Made by a program: the position numbers and the translations under genes. From Blakeslea trispora (taxonomy: Eukaryota; Mucoromycota; Mucoromycetes; Mucorales; Choanephoraceae), in assembly GCA_025331445.1 (NCBI GenBank), contig JAIWNE010000154.1, positions 1-64,000 on the forward strand: a stretch of DNA of 64,000 nucleotides, read 5' to 3'. Of this stretch, positions 25,001-37,288 are shown in pieces. Within the stretch, counting starts at the first letter, position 1, and every line of letters starts with the position of its first letter. The notes under the pieces are model-generated. The model did not search any database and was not told the DNA's origin. It saw only the letters and a program-made list of their open reading frames with translations.

Positions 25001-25095
25001 ACCTCTAAAAGCAAAGTGAGTCTAAACTCACTTATTTTATCCTAGACTCAATTGCTGGGTTTTTTAGAACTCCTCTGCGCTGTGGTGGATAATAC
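22020..25095. repeat. Inner right arm of the large inverted duplication
   Basis: This is the reverse-complement partner of 5985-9190, with scattered substitutions and small indels. The conserved segment at 23260-23950 contains short plus-strand reading frames that correspond to the degenerate minus-strand frames at 7100-7740 in the other arm. I do not recognise the encoded protein. Confidence 0.7.
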
Positions 25096-27332
25096 TGTTG
25101 TTAAACGTTGAATTAAAACAAGTTGAAGAAGAAAAGTAAACTAAGAGCCGAACAAGACAAGAAATAAAAATTTATGTGATCTGATTTATTTTCAAATATA
25201 ACCTGACTCTAGTTCTCTAACAAAATATTCAAAGGATATTCCTTTTATAAAATGAAGTTGAACAAAGTCACATCACTATCTTGCGATTGTCTGAATGAGC
25301 TAGCTAATTATTCAATCGTAATTAAACAACTACAAGTACTTTAATCAGATGAAAACAATTCGCTTATCATATAAGCTTACTTGGTTTAGTGTAAAACAAC
25401 AGACACCAGTCTGATCAATTATAATACATTTTAAGAGTAAAGCCTTCAACTTTAGCTACTTCGATACGATTCAACATGCTTTATTAAATAATGAAGTGTA
25501 CAATTGAATCAACACTTGCAACAAAACAATGAAACAATAAAATAGATTCGAATGTCAAACAACGTTATCACACGCAATAAGAATATAAGAAGAATTCAAA
25601 TCACATTAAACAGATATAAACCTATCGTTGATATAACGTTATATGATACTAGATTTTTCTCAAGCTAGAAAGCACTTCAACAATTCAATATAATAAGGCA
25701 TATGTTGGTCCTATTGAGTAGAAAACTAAAAGCTGAACTACTGTTTTGCTGCTAAGGATAATGCAATGTGTAGACGTCTATTAAAATCAGTATCCTTCTC
25801 TTGCTCTATAGCCAGTATCACTCATTTAGAAAACAAAAAAGCTTTATTGAACCAAATTCAAAGCCTTATATCGAATGAAGCTAAAGATACTTTTTTGCAA
25901 GAATATATACAAAAGGCTAGCAGCAACTTCATCACCCAGCATAAAACAAAGTCATGGCGCATAAAAAAAAGTAGCAATTTACACCTACAAACTGCAATTT
26001 ACTATCAAAAGCCAAATGACTTTTGTAAAAGAAATTTTAACTTGAGAATAACTTCCAATCAAGCAATCAAGCATTATCAATTTGAAAAAAACACAACTCG
26101 GCAAATGCAAGAAAGTCATATTTCAAAACCATAAATACATCATAAATTGGCAATATAATTCTATATGCAATTGCCAAAAAATAAACAACATTAAGCATGT
26201 TCCTCTTGATAGTGATTTCTCATTACATGATCTAGTTAACTATAATGGAAGCCAGAAAAACTAGTGATTTCAAGTACAACTTTTTTCTATTTGGGCTTTG
26301 TATCAATGTAAACATGACTATCAACTATAGAAGCAAATCATATTTCGTAGATAACCAAAATCAAAATATACTTTTTACAATAGATCGATTACATGGATTA
26401 GCTAACTAAACAAGTTGTTTCGCATTTACCTAGTACAAATTGTTATAATTCAGAAGGCAAACAACCAAAAAATAAAACTATTTGTAGCATATATGTCAAA
26501 CGGTTGCAGCTATTAGAACAATATCAATAAAGTTCTTGATAAAAACATATAAGAAACATGATTAATTTTGTAACCAGAAATTTAGATGGAAATAAATATA
26601 GATGTTAAAACAAAGCAGCTCCATAGTAGCGCTTTGGTCATAAATAAGAAAAGATAACTTGACAAGCGTATATTCCATCTCTAAACATGGCATATCAATT
26701 GCGTGATTAAAAAGTAATCAGAGAAAACATTGCTCTAAAAGAGTGTTGAAATATCACTTGAAGTATCACTTTCAATTTTTAACAAAGATCAAATAAGTGT
26801 GCTAAAACAAAGCAAACAGAATCAAAGAAATAGATGAACAAAATGTGTTTATTAAAAAAAACCCCCACTTAAAGACATATGATGTGTTTGAGGCTCAATT
26901 CAAGCTTGTGATAATGTTAAAGTATACTGAAAAACATAAACAATTTTAAATGCTTTGGCATTGATATCAAAATCGACAAAAAAGGAAACATCATCTTCAA
27001 CTTGAAAACTCTCTGCTCTTTGCCTCTCAAGAAAAATTCAAAAATCGACAAATATGGAAATAAAGTCAGTCACAACTTCGACCTCAACAAAAAATCCAAA
27101 ATCGACAAATAAGGAAAGTGTTGATGAAACACATATTATCAGGTCAAGAAGCAAGCGATCCAAGTATAAAGGCTACAAAAAATGATAAAAACCATTGCTA
27201 ATATCATACCAGTATCAATAACCAAAAATTATGTCTATAAGTATAAATCTAATGCAGAAATACTCAATAAAAATGTAACAGCACGTCTTTTTCATCGATT
27301 AAATACGAAAAAGTTATTCAAAATGCTTGACA
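25096..27332. other. AT-rich interior of the right arm, no gene
   Basis: This stretch has no partner in the left arm and no supportable gene. Between 26975 and 27115 there are three loose repeats of the form ATCGACAAA(T/A)A(T/A)GGAAA. They are related to the motif in the adjacent outer arm, which suggests subterminal repeats of a transposon. Confidence 0.4.
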
Positions 27333-27599
27333 ACAACCAATGAAGCAAGTCAGTAACTATCTTCATCTCATGGAGTATTAAGAACGAAAAACATGGCATC
27401 AAGCATATTGACATTAACCAAGAAACAGAGACATCTTTACAAATTTTGTTTTACTCACAGAAAATTAAAGGATTTACTCGACATATATGGAAGGTTAAAA
27501 ATCGACGAATATGGTAAATGGCATTCATCGTCGTACGGCGTTACTAAACATGGTGATTTTCTAAGCAGGGAACCTCCCTATATCTTAATAGTAGTTAAA
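27333..27599. repeat. Outer right arm of the large inverted duplication
   Basis: This is the inverted partner of 2162-2428, about 97% identical by eye. It ends with ATATCTTAATAGTAGTTAAA. The following 27600-28126 holds no gene that I can see and probably includes the 5' region of the non-LTR retrotransposon. Confidence 0.75.
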
Positions 27600-28533
27600 G
27601 ATCTTATAACATTTAACAACACGGTATTTATACTTTTTCTATCTATACTAAATATTCATACTATGTTAAATAAAGAAGGAAGCAATTAAATACTCCAACT
27701 TGATTGATTGTTGTTCGTTGACGAATTAGAGACGTGTCTGACTTTTTCCAAAAGGTAAACGCTTTGTACAAATGAGATTCAATCGGGTCTTCTTTCTTCT
27801 TTTGTTCAACAGTTGAGGTTTGAACCTTTTCTTATTTGGATTATACATAAAGGGCAAGTTGTATTCGACTTCGATTGGCTGTTTATGCTTTAAATCGCTA
27901 TTTTCTACGACACTTTCGCTTTTCCATCACTTTTAGTCCTTCGGGTCAAGTCACGTGATCTACCCCTCCAAATTTTAGCCAATCAGAAGCCAGTATACTA
28001 AAGAAGTATATTAGCTTAACACCCAAGTCAACAGTAACAACATACATAACTTTTAGCGAAAGTGTAGACCTCTAGCAACAGTTATACCTATTTTTTGTCG
28101 AGTCGTTTTGAAAGTTACTTTTCGAGATGACTTCACCATTGCAAACACATGCACCTACCTCCTTTGTTCGCAACCCACAAGTTGACTTGCAACAACTTCA
28201 AGATCTCGTGTTGCAGTTGCAACAACAAGTTCAACAACATGATGGGCTCTTCAAACATATTAAATCTCCTCAAGAAAAAATTTTTTCCTTAGAGGAAAAA
28301 AGTAAAAAATTAGCTACTGAGAATGAAAGACTTCTCAAATTAGTTGACAATCAGGTGACCGTACCTGATTCCCAAGTATCTGTTGACTCTAATGGTATCT
28401 CTGCTTCTTCCTGGGCCGCTGCTGCTGCCAAGCCCGCTGTCTCTCCTCCTTCTGCACCTGCCAAGAAGGTACGTGCACCTTCAACCAAGAAGCGTGCAGC
28501 AATTGCTCGTTTCTTTGTGAGCCCTGGGGCCAA

Positions 28534-28674
28534 GGAGAACTACTCGCGCGCCCCTCTCGCGCGCCTCAGTGGCTTAGATATAAGTGAGGTGGCTTATGAG
28601 GACGTCCTCTTTTTTGGTCATGTTAACAAAGATGAAGGTCCTGTGTAACTCGTACCTGAGTAGAATAAATGCAT
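28534..28674. repeat. Left terminal inverted repeat of the MULE
   Basis: This 141-bp repeat matches 32639-32779 in inverted orientation with one mismatch seen by eye (T versus C near the tip). The outer 35 bp are extremely GC-rich (runs of CGCG), while the inner end is AT-rich and contains AATAAA. It may supply the polyadenylation signal of the disrupted ORF1 transcript. Confidence 0.92.
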
Positions 28675-28952
28675 GAATGTGATATTTTTGAATTGTGAAA
28701 CAACTTCTGCTTTGATTGTAATAATTTTAAAAAGAGGTTTAATTGGATACTGATATAACATAGAATAAGAATAAATAAATGAAAGATAGAAAAAAGAATT
28801 CAATAAAAATATAATAAAAATAAAAAAGATTGAAAAAAAAGAGAGAGGTAAAAAAAAGTGAAAATTAGCATTGTTGATTTAATCGATATTGATCTCAACC
28901 GTTTCAGCATCATCTAAAGTGGATGTTAGCTTGAAAAGAAATGAATGAGATA

Positions 28953-31900
28953 TCAGAATACTCTACCTAATTGCTCTTTTCTGCTTTGAAAGAACAAATA
29001 ATGGTTCCAAAATGTACGTTTGAAATTTGGAGACACACCAAGAGAGATACATGCACTTTCATACATGCTAGCAACAGGCAATGGCCAAATTGGCTTGACT
29101 GATCGCTTCATACTCAAGGTAACGAAGTGATTGTCATTTACTCGTTGCAAAAGCAGAGGCATTTCTTTTTTCTTCTTAGTTTCTTGTCTAAGGTACAAAG
29201 GAATGAAAGTACAAGGTGGAGTTTTAGTATACTTTTTTTCCGCAAACGTTGCAATTGGTCTCTGAAAAGTGTCAGCAGCTAGTTGAGCACATCTAGGCAT
29301 AAGAAACCAATGCTCCTCGCTTGCACTGCATATGGTCGAGTCAATGTACTCGCTGCCAATCTTCTCCTCTAGCCCAAAGCACACAATTGACTTAAGTTCA
29401 TCATAATCTATGAATCCCTTAAGATGCGCTTTGTAAAAGCCAGTGTTCTCATCTTTTTCTTCGTCCATCATGAGAAGGAAGTCTCTCATCTGCTTCTTGA
29501 CTTTCCAGAATTCATTCTCATCTCCAAACAACTGGACTGCCAAAGCTCTGAATCCACAGAATCCATCTTTGCGTACATTAATGACAGCAGTGTACCAAGT
29601 GTCTAGAATCGAAGGGTGTATCTGCTCAATAATAGAGAGATACTCCTTCTCTTCTTTTTTCAAAGAAACTGTACTGCTATCACCTTCAACATCGTCATCT
29701 TCAACATCCTCTTTCTTAACTTTCACTAAGTAAACAGGATACCCAGTTAGCTTAAAAAAGTTGATCTATTGTGAGAGTACCTGTTTCATCTTCAATCTTT
29801 GTTTTTTTTCTGCTTTCTGCACTTTCTTTATTTTCATTTTTGCGCTTCTTGGCCTTTTCTTTGTCATTGTCTTTGAGTTTGTCTTTGACAATCTCGACAC
29901 CAACACGGTTTCTTTTCTGCAACTTGGGTCTTCCCTTATGCACAGTTGCCAAAGTAGGCGCTTTAGCATTGCCAACATTTTTTGGGCCAAGCTGGTCGAT
30001 CAATGCTTGCATATCATCAATGATATGCTGCTTCTCTTGATACGTCTGGCTTCTCATGAATATATCATCCAATTGGTTTCTCAAGTGCTGATACACAATT
30101 GAGAACTCGCCATTGACTACATCTTGATAATCACCACTAGGAGTGTTAGTCTTGTTTTCAAGACTAAGCTGGCCGATTTTAGCAACTAGAAATACAATTA
30201 ACACTAAAGAGCATTACTTTCATTATCACAAATTACCATTTCCGTTAATGAAAGGAATGTGCCATCTGGGGTGAACAGCATCAAGTGTTACTTCGCCATT
30301 AGACTCAACGCATTTAAGTAGTTCATGGCGACAAGGTAAGCGCCACACCTTCACAAAACAAGAGCATTCTTGGCTTAAAAGGCCCTCTTGTTTCTCTTTC
30401 AAACCTTTTACGAGCTGGTTTTTTACTTTGATCAAAGCAAACTTGGTGATCTTGCCTTGCAAAGACTTCAACAAGTGCTGCACTTCGCTCGTGATAATGG
30501 AAACAGGAATAGAGAGACTTTCATGTTCCATTTGAAAGTTACGATAGTCCTCCTTTAGAAGCAAAAATCAGATAAATATTTCAACAAACACTAATATTCG
30601 ACCTTACTCTCATCTTGTACCAATGATCGATCTTATCAGTAACAGGGCCCATTTTTCCTTTAGAAGATCCAATGCTATGCTTCATAGCAGCATGAGTGCC
30701 CTCAACACGGTTTGTTGATCTGTTGTTCATATGGGGATGGGCATTAGCATAATAACTGCCCCATTGAACTTCTGACTGTATCATACTATTCAATAATAAA
30801 AATGATTTTTAGACTAGTCATAGTAAAGCCAAATACCAAACTTACAGTTGGAAATACTCAATACATGTATTCTTGTTAACAAGAAGTCCGTCACGGTTAA
30901 GGAAGTTGACGTATGACTTCTTGGCATCGTCGTACTCCTCCTTGGTGGTGCATCCACGAGCAATATCAAATATCAAACTTTTGTGTTCAGCTTCATAATG
31001 TTCGCGTTCATGCACTATAAAGTAAAATTCAAGAACAGTTACTTGATCTTGGCTCTCAAGAATATTTAGAGTTTCCTTTACCTTCAAACTTAGGATTGAT
31101 TTCTTTTAGAAATCGCTCTCTAAAATGTCTCTCAATGTGTATATAACACAGTAAGTGAGCCGATTCAGGAAATACATCCGAAGAGCTCCCTTCAGAGCAG
31201 CGTCGTTGTCAGTCGTGAAGACACTTGGAAGCTCGAGCTGCTCAGGACTCAAGTTTCTTGGCCAAACCACTTCTCTCAACTGTTGCAAGACCCACTTGTA
31301 GACAGATCTTGTCTCTCTTTCCATCCAGGCGCTTGCAACGGGAATTGTAGCCAACTGATCTGGTCTTTCTCTGCTCGAAACGGTACCAGCAACTACAAAA
31401 TTGAGCAAGGCATACAAATGGCAGTTGCTTTTGTAGGTTGCATCTACTACGATTGATTCAGGAAATCTACGGAGCTCCGAATTGCATATCGCTGATAAAG
31501 AATACAGCATTTACACGGCCTTCTTGGTTCTTGGTGAAGCGCACGTTGTATTGCTTGCGCTGCAGATTAGTAATGAACGAAGTCATATCAGAGTCAGCGC
31601 GATGCATTTGCTGCATGTTTTCCATGTCTCGCTTAGTTACATAGTTTATGCCTTTCAATTGCATAAACTGTTCATATATTACTCAATCAATTACTCTCAC
31701 AATTCGAATAAAATATTGAAAGCATACCTCAACAACCTTGGCTGGTGTATTGTACTGTAGGGAAGCAACAGCTTCTTCGAAAACCTCAGCATTTGGCTTT
31801 CGGTTAACCTTATAGGTTCTAGCATCATTGGCAAAATGATGGTTGTGGTTACCATCTACTCTTCGCACAGTTACCATCTTCCTTGCTGGGCACAAACGAG

Positions 31901-32579
31901 CTTCAATCACACATGGACAGCCCTTTTTGGTACTTTCTCTTTTCTTGCCCTTCTTAAGATTGTTGTCATCTTTGTTCAAAGACGAATCAACAACCTTGCG
32001 AGATTTTCTGAACTGCTTGCCATGTCTGCAGATCAGAGTAATAACTTGGCGCTTTTGATCCGATTTGTCGGTTGTAATTGGGCAATTATGCTTTTTACCC
32101 AATTCTTGAGCACGAATTCTAAGCTCATCAATATCAGAAAATTCGCTACCGACAGAAAAAACTTCTTCCATTTCCTTTTTCATAGCAGCAACTTTTCTTG
32201 AATTTTCATCAACACTTTGAAAAAGACATTCTTCATCGAGCTCGTCGTCTTCATCAGAGCTTTCCTTCTCCTTGTCTTCAAGAGTCTTGCTCATAGTCAA
32301 CTCCAGTACATCATTTGCTAAACACGATGTAAATCAATACGCTTAAAATTGGAAATTACATATAGAAATTCCCCACTCACTAGCTTCAACTTCAACAGAA
32401 GCACTCTCAGTGTCAACTTCAGAATCTGATGAGTCGATCGTGATGACTCCGTTTGACATCTCGAAGCTGAACTCATTTTCAGCTTTAACTTCCTCAATGT
32501 CGTATGACTCAATATCAATTTCGCTGATATCGTCACTAGACTCTACAACATTAATTAACAACAAATTTTCTTGACTCAT
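28953..32579 (-). pseudogene. MULE transposase fused to an OTU cysteine-protease domain
   Basis: Eight exons can be read: 32381-32579, 31728-32317, 31082-31667, 30846-31014, 30608-30785, 30237-30552, 29781-30185 and 28953-29725, all with GT-AG introns of about 50-75 bp. Order of domains: an acidic N-terminus, a FAR1/WRKY-like zinc DNA-binding domain (CRHG...CPC...HNHH), the MULE catalytic core with IVVDATYK, TTDNDAAL and NRVEGTHAAMK (D, D, E), a SWIM zinc finger (CSC...CRHE), a lysine-rich linker, and an OTU domain with DGFCGFR and NDNHF (Cys and His). The core carries one extra base near 31490 and one missing base near 31168, which compensate each other. These could be real damage, sequencing errors or an unnoticed intron. 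A further 37-bp intron after 28967 is possible but too short to trust. Confidence 0.85.
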
Positions 32580-32638
32580 TTTGTGAATGACTAAAGCAAA
32601 ATAAAAGAGGAGGATTTCTTTAATTGCTTTTAGATGCT

Positions 32639-32779
32639 ATGCATTTATTCTACTCAGGTACGAGTTACACAGGACCTTCATCTTTGTTAACATGACCAAA
32701 AAAGAGGACGTCCTCATAAGCCACCTCACTTATATCTAAGCCACTGAGGCGCGCGAGAGGGGCGCGCGAGTGGTTCTCC
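32639..32779. repeat. Right terminal inverted repeat of the MULE
   Basis: Inverted partner of 28534-28674. It ends ...GCGCGCGAGTGGTTCTCC and is followed directly by the second copy of the GGGGCCAA target duplication. Confidence 0.92.
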
Positions 32780-33315
32780 GGGGCCAAAGGTCCTCAAGGC
32801 TTTAAATACGTCTACCTTGGGCGTTTTAGAAAGATCAATAGATCTGAAGTTCGCTCTCGTCTTCGCCGTATTGGCGTTGACACTGGTCGAGTTCTCGACA
32901 TTTCCTTTCCTGCCTCTGGTGTTCTTGGTGTGCTCATGCATGTTCAGTATGTGGAGCAATTCACTGCTGTCATGCAAAAAGCCGGTGCTGAACTCATCAC
33001 GGATTTCGATCCTCTAAGCCCTGCCCACCTCGCCGATCCCGAGTTCTCCTCTCTCTCTGACGATGAAAGAGAACAACAAATGCTCGAGTTGGTACGTGAT
33101 CGTGCCATCTCTACTCTCTCTTTCCTCCGTCCTCTCGTTGTTTCTCCTGTTACTCGCTCTTTCTTGGAGTGGGGCTGGATTGATGACGATGATGTCAAGA
33201 TGTGCGTCGCTGCTGCTGAAGCTAGGCTTCCAAAGACCTCTTCCCCCTCCTCTCAGTTTGCTTTCCGCACTGAACCTCAGGTTGACTCTGACGTTGGCTC
33301 TGATATGGAACTTTA

Positions 33316-36300
33316 ATGAGTCCATCATCATCCCCCTCACATTTCTTTTATATAAGTCTCTTCAATGCAAATGGCCTTAGTCAATCTACTGTCCATGATG
33401 TACTCTCCCATTCCGCTCATTCTGACATTCTCTTTGTAACTAAAACCTGGCTCACAGCCGGCTATCTTCCTGTCAATTGGTCTCAGTACCATTTGTATGG
33501 ATCAAAGGTAGTTGGTGCTAACAACCGTGGCCAAGGTAGAATTACTGCTCTCATTTCCCCTCACTGTCCTCATACCATCTCTCAACTTCCCTCCCTCAAT
33601 GCATATACTTTATCCTTGAAAATATGTGCAGTCAATGTGCATTGTGTATATTTTCCACCCAGTATCTCTGACGATCTGGTGATATCCTCTCTCAAGCAAA
33701 TCCCTCTTCATTCAGACACTATCATTTGTGGTGATTTCAATGCAAGAATGGGCTCTCTCACTGGCGATTCAAGAACTACTCCTCGTGGTGTTCGTTTGAA
33801 AACTCTTTGTGAACAACGCTCACTTGAAGTATTGAATGCTTCTCTGGCATATGGTGTTGCTACGTTTAGTACTTTTCGGCAGGAAGCTGAACATAGCAGT
33901 ATCATCGATCTTTTTCTGACGAATATCTCCTCATGGAATATGACTCATCTCAGTCTAACTGTAGAAACTGATCTGTCACTAGGTTCGGACCATAGGCTAA
34001 TGACTCTGTCGTTTGACTATGTTCCACCTTTGGGATCTGGGGGTAACTCTGACGGCACTCTTGCTCCTAGAAGACTTTGGAACCTCTCACGTCTTAGTGA
34101 GTTGGAACCATTAGCTCTCTTTAGAAGTAAGTTTGCTTCCTTGGTCTCTGGTCTGTCTCTGACTCTGGATTCCCTGGTTTCTGACCCACCACTGACTCGG
34201 CCTGATATTGATGCGCTGAATGCCACTCTTAATGAGTGCTTCTACGTAGCTTTGGACGGTTCGATAGGTGTGAAGGTCAATGGTCCTGGTCGTTGGTGGA
34301 AAAAGTACTGGACAGAAGAAATAGAAACTGCTGCAAAAAAGCGTGATCAGTGTTTTGGTCGTTGACGTCATGCTGTTGGTGTTGACAAAGCCTTCTGGTA
34401 GAATCAACATAAAGATGCTCATCGTCACTTTCGCCGCCTCATCTCCGCTGCTAAACGTCTCTCTTGGAAGAACTTTTGTGATTCTTTAGAAAAAGACTTT
34501 AAAAAAGCTATTTCTACTCTTGCGCGTATTAAACGTCGCCGTGACTGCTCCTCGTCCTTTAGTCATGCTGATGGTCCTCAAGCAGCCGTATCTGTTATGG
34601 CCAATCATTTAGCATCTGTCTGTAGTGGCTCTCTCCTCCCTCCGCTTCTCGTCCCCCAACTACTCCCTCTTTCAGTAGTTCAGCTCCGTTTACGTTGTCT
34701 GACTCTGATAAGGAGAATTTCGCTGTTGATGCAATTATGGATCATATCCGCCGTCTCCCAACAAGGAAGGCTCCTGGTAGCGATCACCTGAAAGCAGAAA
34801 TGCTGAAGGCCGTTGCCAGTGTAGTCTCTCCAGTGCTCTCTTCTCTCTTCCAGCTTTGTTGCCAATGGGGTTACACTCCTTTGCTCTGGCGCACTGCTAG
34901 TGTATTTCCAACACACAAGAAGAATGATCCTGCTGACCCAGCAAATTATCGACCAATCTCGCTGACTTCTGTTATGCGTAAACTCTTTGAGTTTTCCATT
35001 TCTGGTTGTCTCGAGGACCACTCGCCTCAACTTGACGTGGCCCAAGGTGGCTTTCGTGCTCAACGTAGTCCTCTGGATCAAGCCCTCTGCTTGCATGACT
35101 TGATGCATGACTACTTTCTCTCTCACAAGCACCGTCCTGTTGTTGCGTTTCTTGACATCAAGGCTGCATACGATACCGTCGACAGACGTGTTATCTGGGA
35201 TGCTCTTTCTACCTCTACGTTGCCTCGCCCGATTCTTGCTACTCTCATCAATTTATTTGATGAAGTACAGGTCTCGGTGCTGATTGCTAACCATACCTCT
35301 GCTCCCTTTGCGCCTGCTACTAGTGTCCTTCAAGGATCTGTGCTCTCACCTCTTCTGTACTCTGTGTACATCAACTCGCTGCCTTCTCTCCTTCGCTCTG
35401 TCGCTTCGGTCGATACTACTTCGGTATGTCTTCCCGGCACAAAAGAGCCTCTGGCTATTAATTGTCTGCTTTTTGCAGATGATGTAGCTATCTTCGGTTC
35501 GCGATCGCAAGTACAGCGTATGCTGGATCTTGCTGGTGATCACTCCTTCTCTCGGGTATCGGTGGAGTCCTTCCAAGTGTGCTGTTATCAACGCCACGGT
35601 CGATGGCCCACGTCTGACCCTCTACAACCAACCTCTTCCACTTGTGGATGAGTTCATCTACCTTGGTGTTCCTTTCCGGTCCTCTGGTATACATAGTGCG
35701 AGTATTTTGTCTCATCGATCTGCCTCCGCTATTAAAACCATAGCTCTCCTTACCTCTGTCGGCGTCCATCGCAATGGCTTTTCTCTCCTTCTCTGCTCTC
35801 GCCTCTACACCTGTTTTGTGCGTCCAAAAATTGAGTATGGCCTAGCCATATCTCGTTTTTCTGCCCAAGAAATGGATCAGCTCGACAAACTTCAAAACAG
35901 ACTTGTGAGCATATTTATTGGTGGATCATGGTTCCAGGTTGCTATGCACCTCACATGTATCCCCAGCATGAATCATCGACACAATGTTCTTGTTACAAAA
36001 TACGCTCTCCGATCTCAGTATCTTCCTGATGATTGTCTCCTTCTCCTTTTGCGCGATTCGCTCCGCTATCCTCGTCTGGTCAAAGGCCTACAACACAACC
36101 CTCTCTTTCTCTCATTTCCTTCGCCTCAACCCGTCTCTGACGTTGAACTTCGTGTTCATTTCCAGGACTACTGGCAAGAAATGTTCAACAAGAAAATGGA
36201 ACGCAGTGCCCGTCTTAACCGACATGTCCTTCTCCGTGCCTGCCGACCTTGTACCTTCAAGCCTGACCCCATCCTTTACCTGCCCATGTCTCACGTTCAA

Positions 36301-36636
36301 CGCAGCCTTTTGGTTCGTTGGCGTTTAGGTCGATTCATCAACCTCCGAGAAGAGTGTCCTTGTGCCTCTGGCCAGTACCTCTCTCGTGATCACCTTCTGA
36401 CATGTCGTGCAATTGATCCTTCCCTCCTTGATGCTTTGCCCCGTCCTCCTCCTGGTGTGCACATCATTGATTTCGCTCTCAACTGTCTCCCTTCCAAAGC
36501 TACCTCTAATCCTCCACCATATTGGTATGCTCTTCTCCAACTGCTTCACAGCATAGATTGCTTGCGCCACCCGTTGGCCACAATCCCCTTCATCCCCGAT
36601 CCTGGTGATCGTTGGTTCTGCTCTCCCTTATCTTAA
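33316..36636 (+). pseudogene. LINE ORF2: endonuclease / reverse transcriptase, broken
   Basis: ORF2 begins at the ATG overlapping the ORF1 stop. The N-terminal APE-type endonuclease shows GDFNARMG and GSDHRL. Its early motif reads FVTKTWL where the family has a glutamate (TETWL), so the catalytic site is altered. Next comes a reverse transcriptase with ANYRPISLTSV, FLDIKAAYDTV, VLQGSVLSPLLY and FADD (near 35476), then a C-terminal zinc knuckle CPC...H...C (near 36360). Damage: TGA at 34363-34365, TAG at 34399-34401, a frameshift near 34635 and a one-base deletion near 35553. Intact, the enzyme would nick target DNA and copy the element RNA at the nick. It is related to the minus-strand element at 60745-64000 (both share LLRACRP and DPIL.LPMS). 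Confidence 0.9.
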
Positions 36637-37250
36637 ATGAAAGAATACTGCTCTGTCTTTTCACTGCGCTGCCACGGTGGTAAGTAATTATCAAAGTTCC
36701 CAGCCGTTGGTCATGCCTTTGATTGCAAGCTTTATTCGAGTAATTTTTTCTTTTCTACATCTCTTTCCTCTTGTCTTTTTTCCCCTTTTGTTCGTTTTCT
36801 GTGGGGTTTTTTTTTCTGTTTCGCCTCTATTTTTTAGATTAGTTCATGCAATTTGGCATTATGCTCCATTGAGTAGCCCATATAATTGTTTTGTAAATAA
36901 AAAAGAAATCTTTTACCTGAGCTAGCAAGGCACTTTTCTATTGTCAGCGTTGATTAGGTTAGATAGCTGATAAGATGTATACAAAATTAAGCTTATAGCA
37001 GTGATCGAAATCTAGCACTTATAAGTTAATTTTGTGAAATGTGGAAAGAAGTTAACTGTATTCTTTTGTGAAAAGATAGATGATATAATTATTTTATGAT
37101 AATTGAATCTCAGTTATTCTCCGGACCGGACTTACGTTGTCTCTTGTTGCTATTCTTTTGATTGATCTTAGGCGTAAACTTGCGCTTTCTATTTATATTC
37201 CAGTTCCTTGGGAACACTGGTATTTCTTCAGTATTTGCAAAGTCTACAAC
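36637..37250. other. LINE 3' flank, no gene
   Basis: The sequence after ORF2 is T-rich with an AATAAAAAAG stretch at about 36896-36905, a possible 3' end of the LINE. AT-rich DNA follows up to the start of element A2. No gene is supported. Confidence 0.4.
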
Positions 37251-37288
37251 CACTACACATAAAGGGTCGTCGCACGCACGCCAATTTC

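Larger units (their letters stand above)
28534..32779 (-). mobile_element. MULE DNA transposon with 141-bp TIRs and 8-bp target duplication
   Basis: The ends are GGAGAAC(T/C)ACTCGCGCG and its complement. GGGGCCAA is duplicated at 28526-28533 and 32780-32787. The element sits inside LINE ORF1 and encodes one long minus-strand gene for a Mutator-like transposase with a C-terminal OTU domain. An 8-bp duplication is slightly shorter than the 9 bp usual for Mutator elements. Confidence 0.93.
28127..33316 (+). pseudogene. LINE ORF1, split by MULE insertion
   Basis: The 5' part (28127-28533) encodes a glutamine-rich N-terminus, a predicted coiled coil (about residues 20-75), an alanine/proline-rich linker with SSWAAAAAK and a basic stretch. 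The 3' part (32788-33316) continues with FKYVYLGRF and an RNA-binding-like C-terminal domain typical of this fungal LINE ORF1 group. Collapsing the 8-bp target duplication makes the two parts join in frame (SPGAK followed by GPQGF), so the insertion is the only visible break. ORF1 proteins coat the element RNA. Its stop codon TAA overlaps the ORF2 start codon as TAATG at 33314-33318, so ORF2 was probably translated by termination-reinitiation. Confidence 0.85.
28127..36636 (+). mobile_element. Non-LTR (LINE) retrotransposon, interrupted by a MULE
   Basis: ORF1 and ORF2 of one element are recognisable. ORF1 is split by a complete DNA transposon at 28534-32779. ORF2 follows at 33316-36636 and has decayed by point mutation. 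The exact 5' and 3' ends and the target duplication were not found. Coding parts are visibly richer in GC than the flanking DNA. Confidence 0.85.

Noticed and set aside
25766..26134. 122-codon plus-strand frame
   Set aside because: Composition follows the AT-rich background, with no motif, intron signals or partner elsewhere.
28910..28967. Extra last exon of the MULE gene after a 37-bp intron
   Set aside because: The intron would be shorter than any other in the window; the stop at 28953 is simpler.
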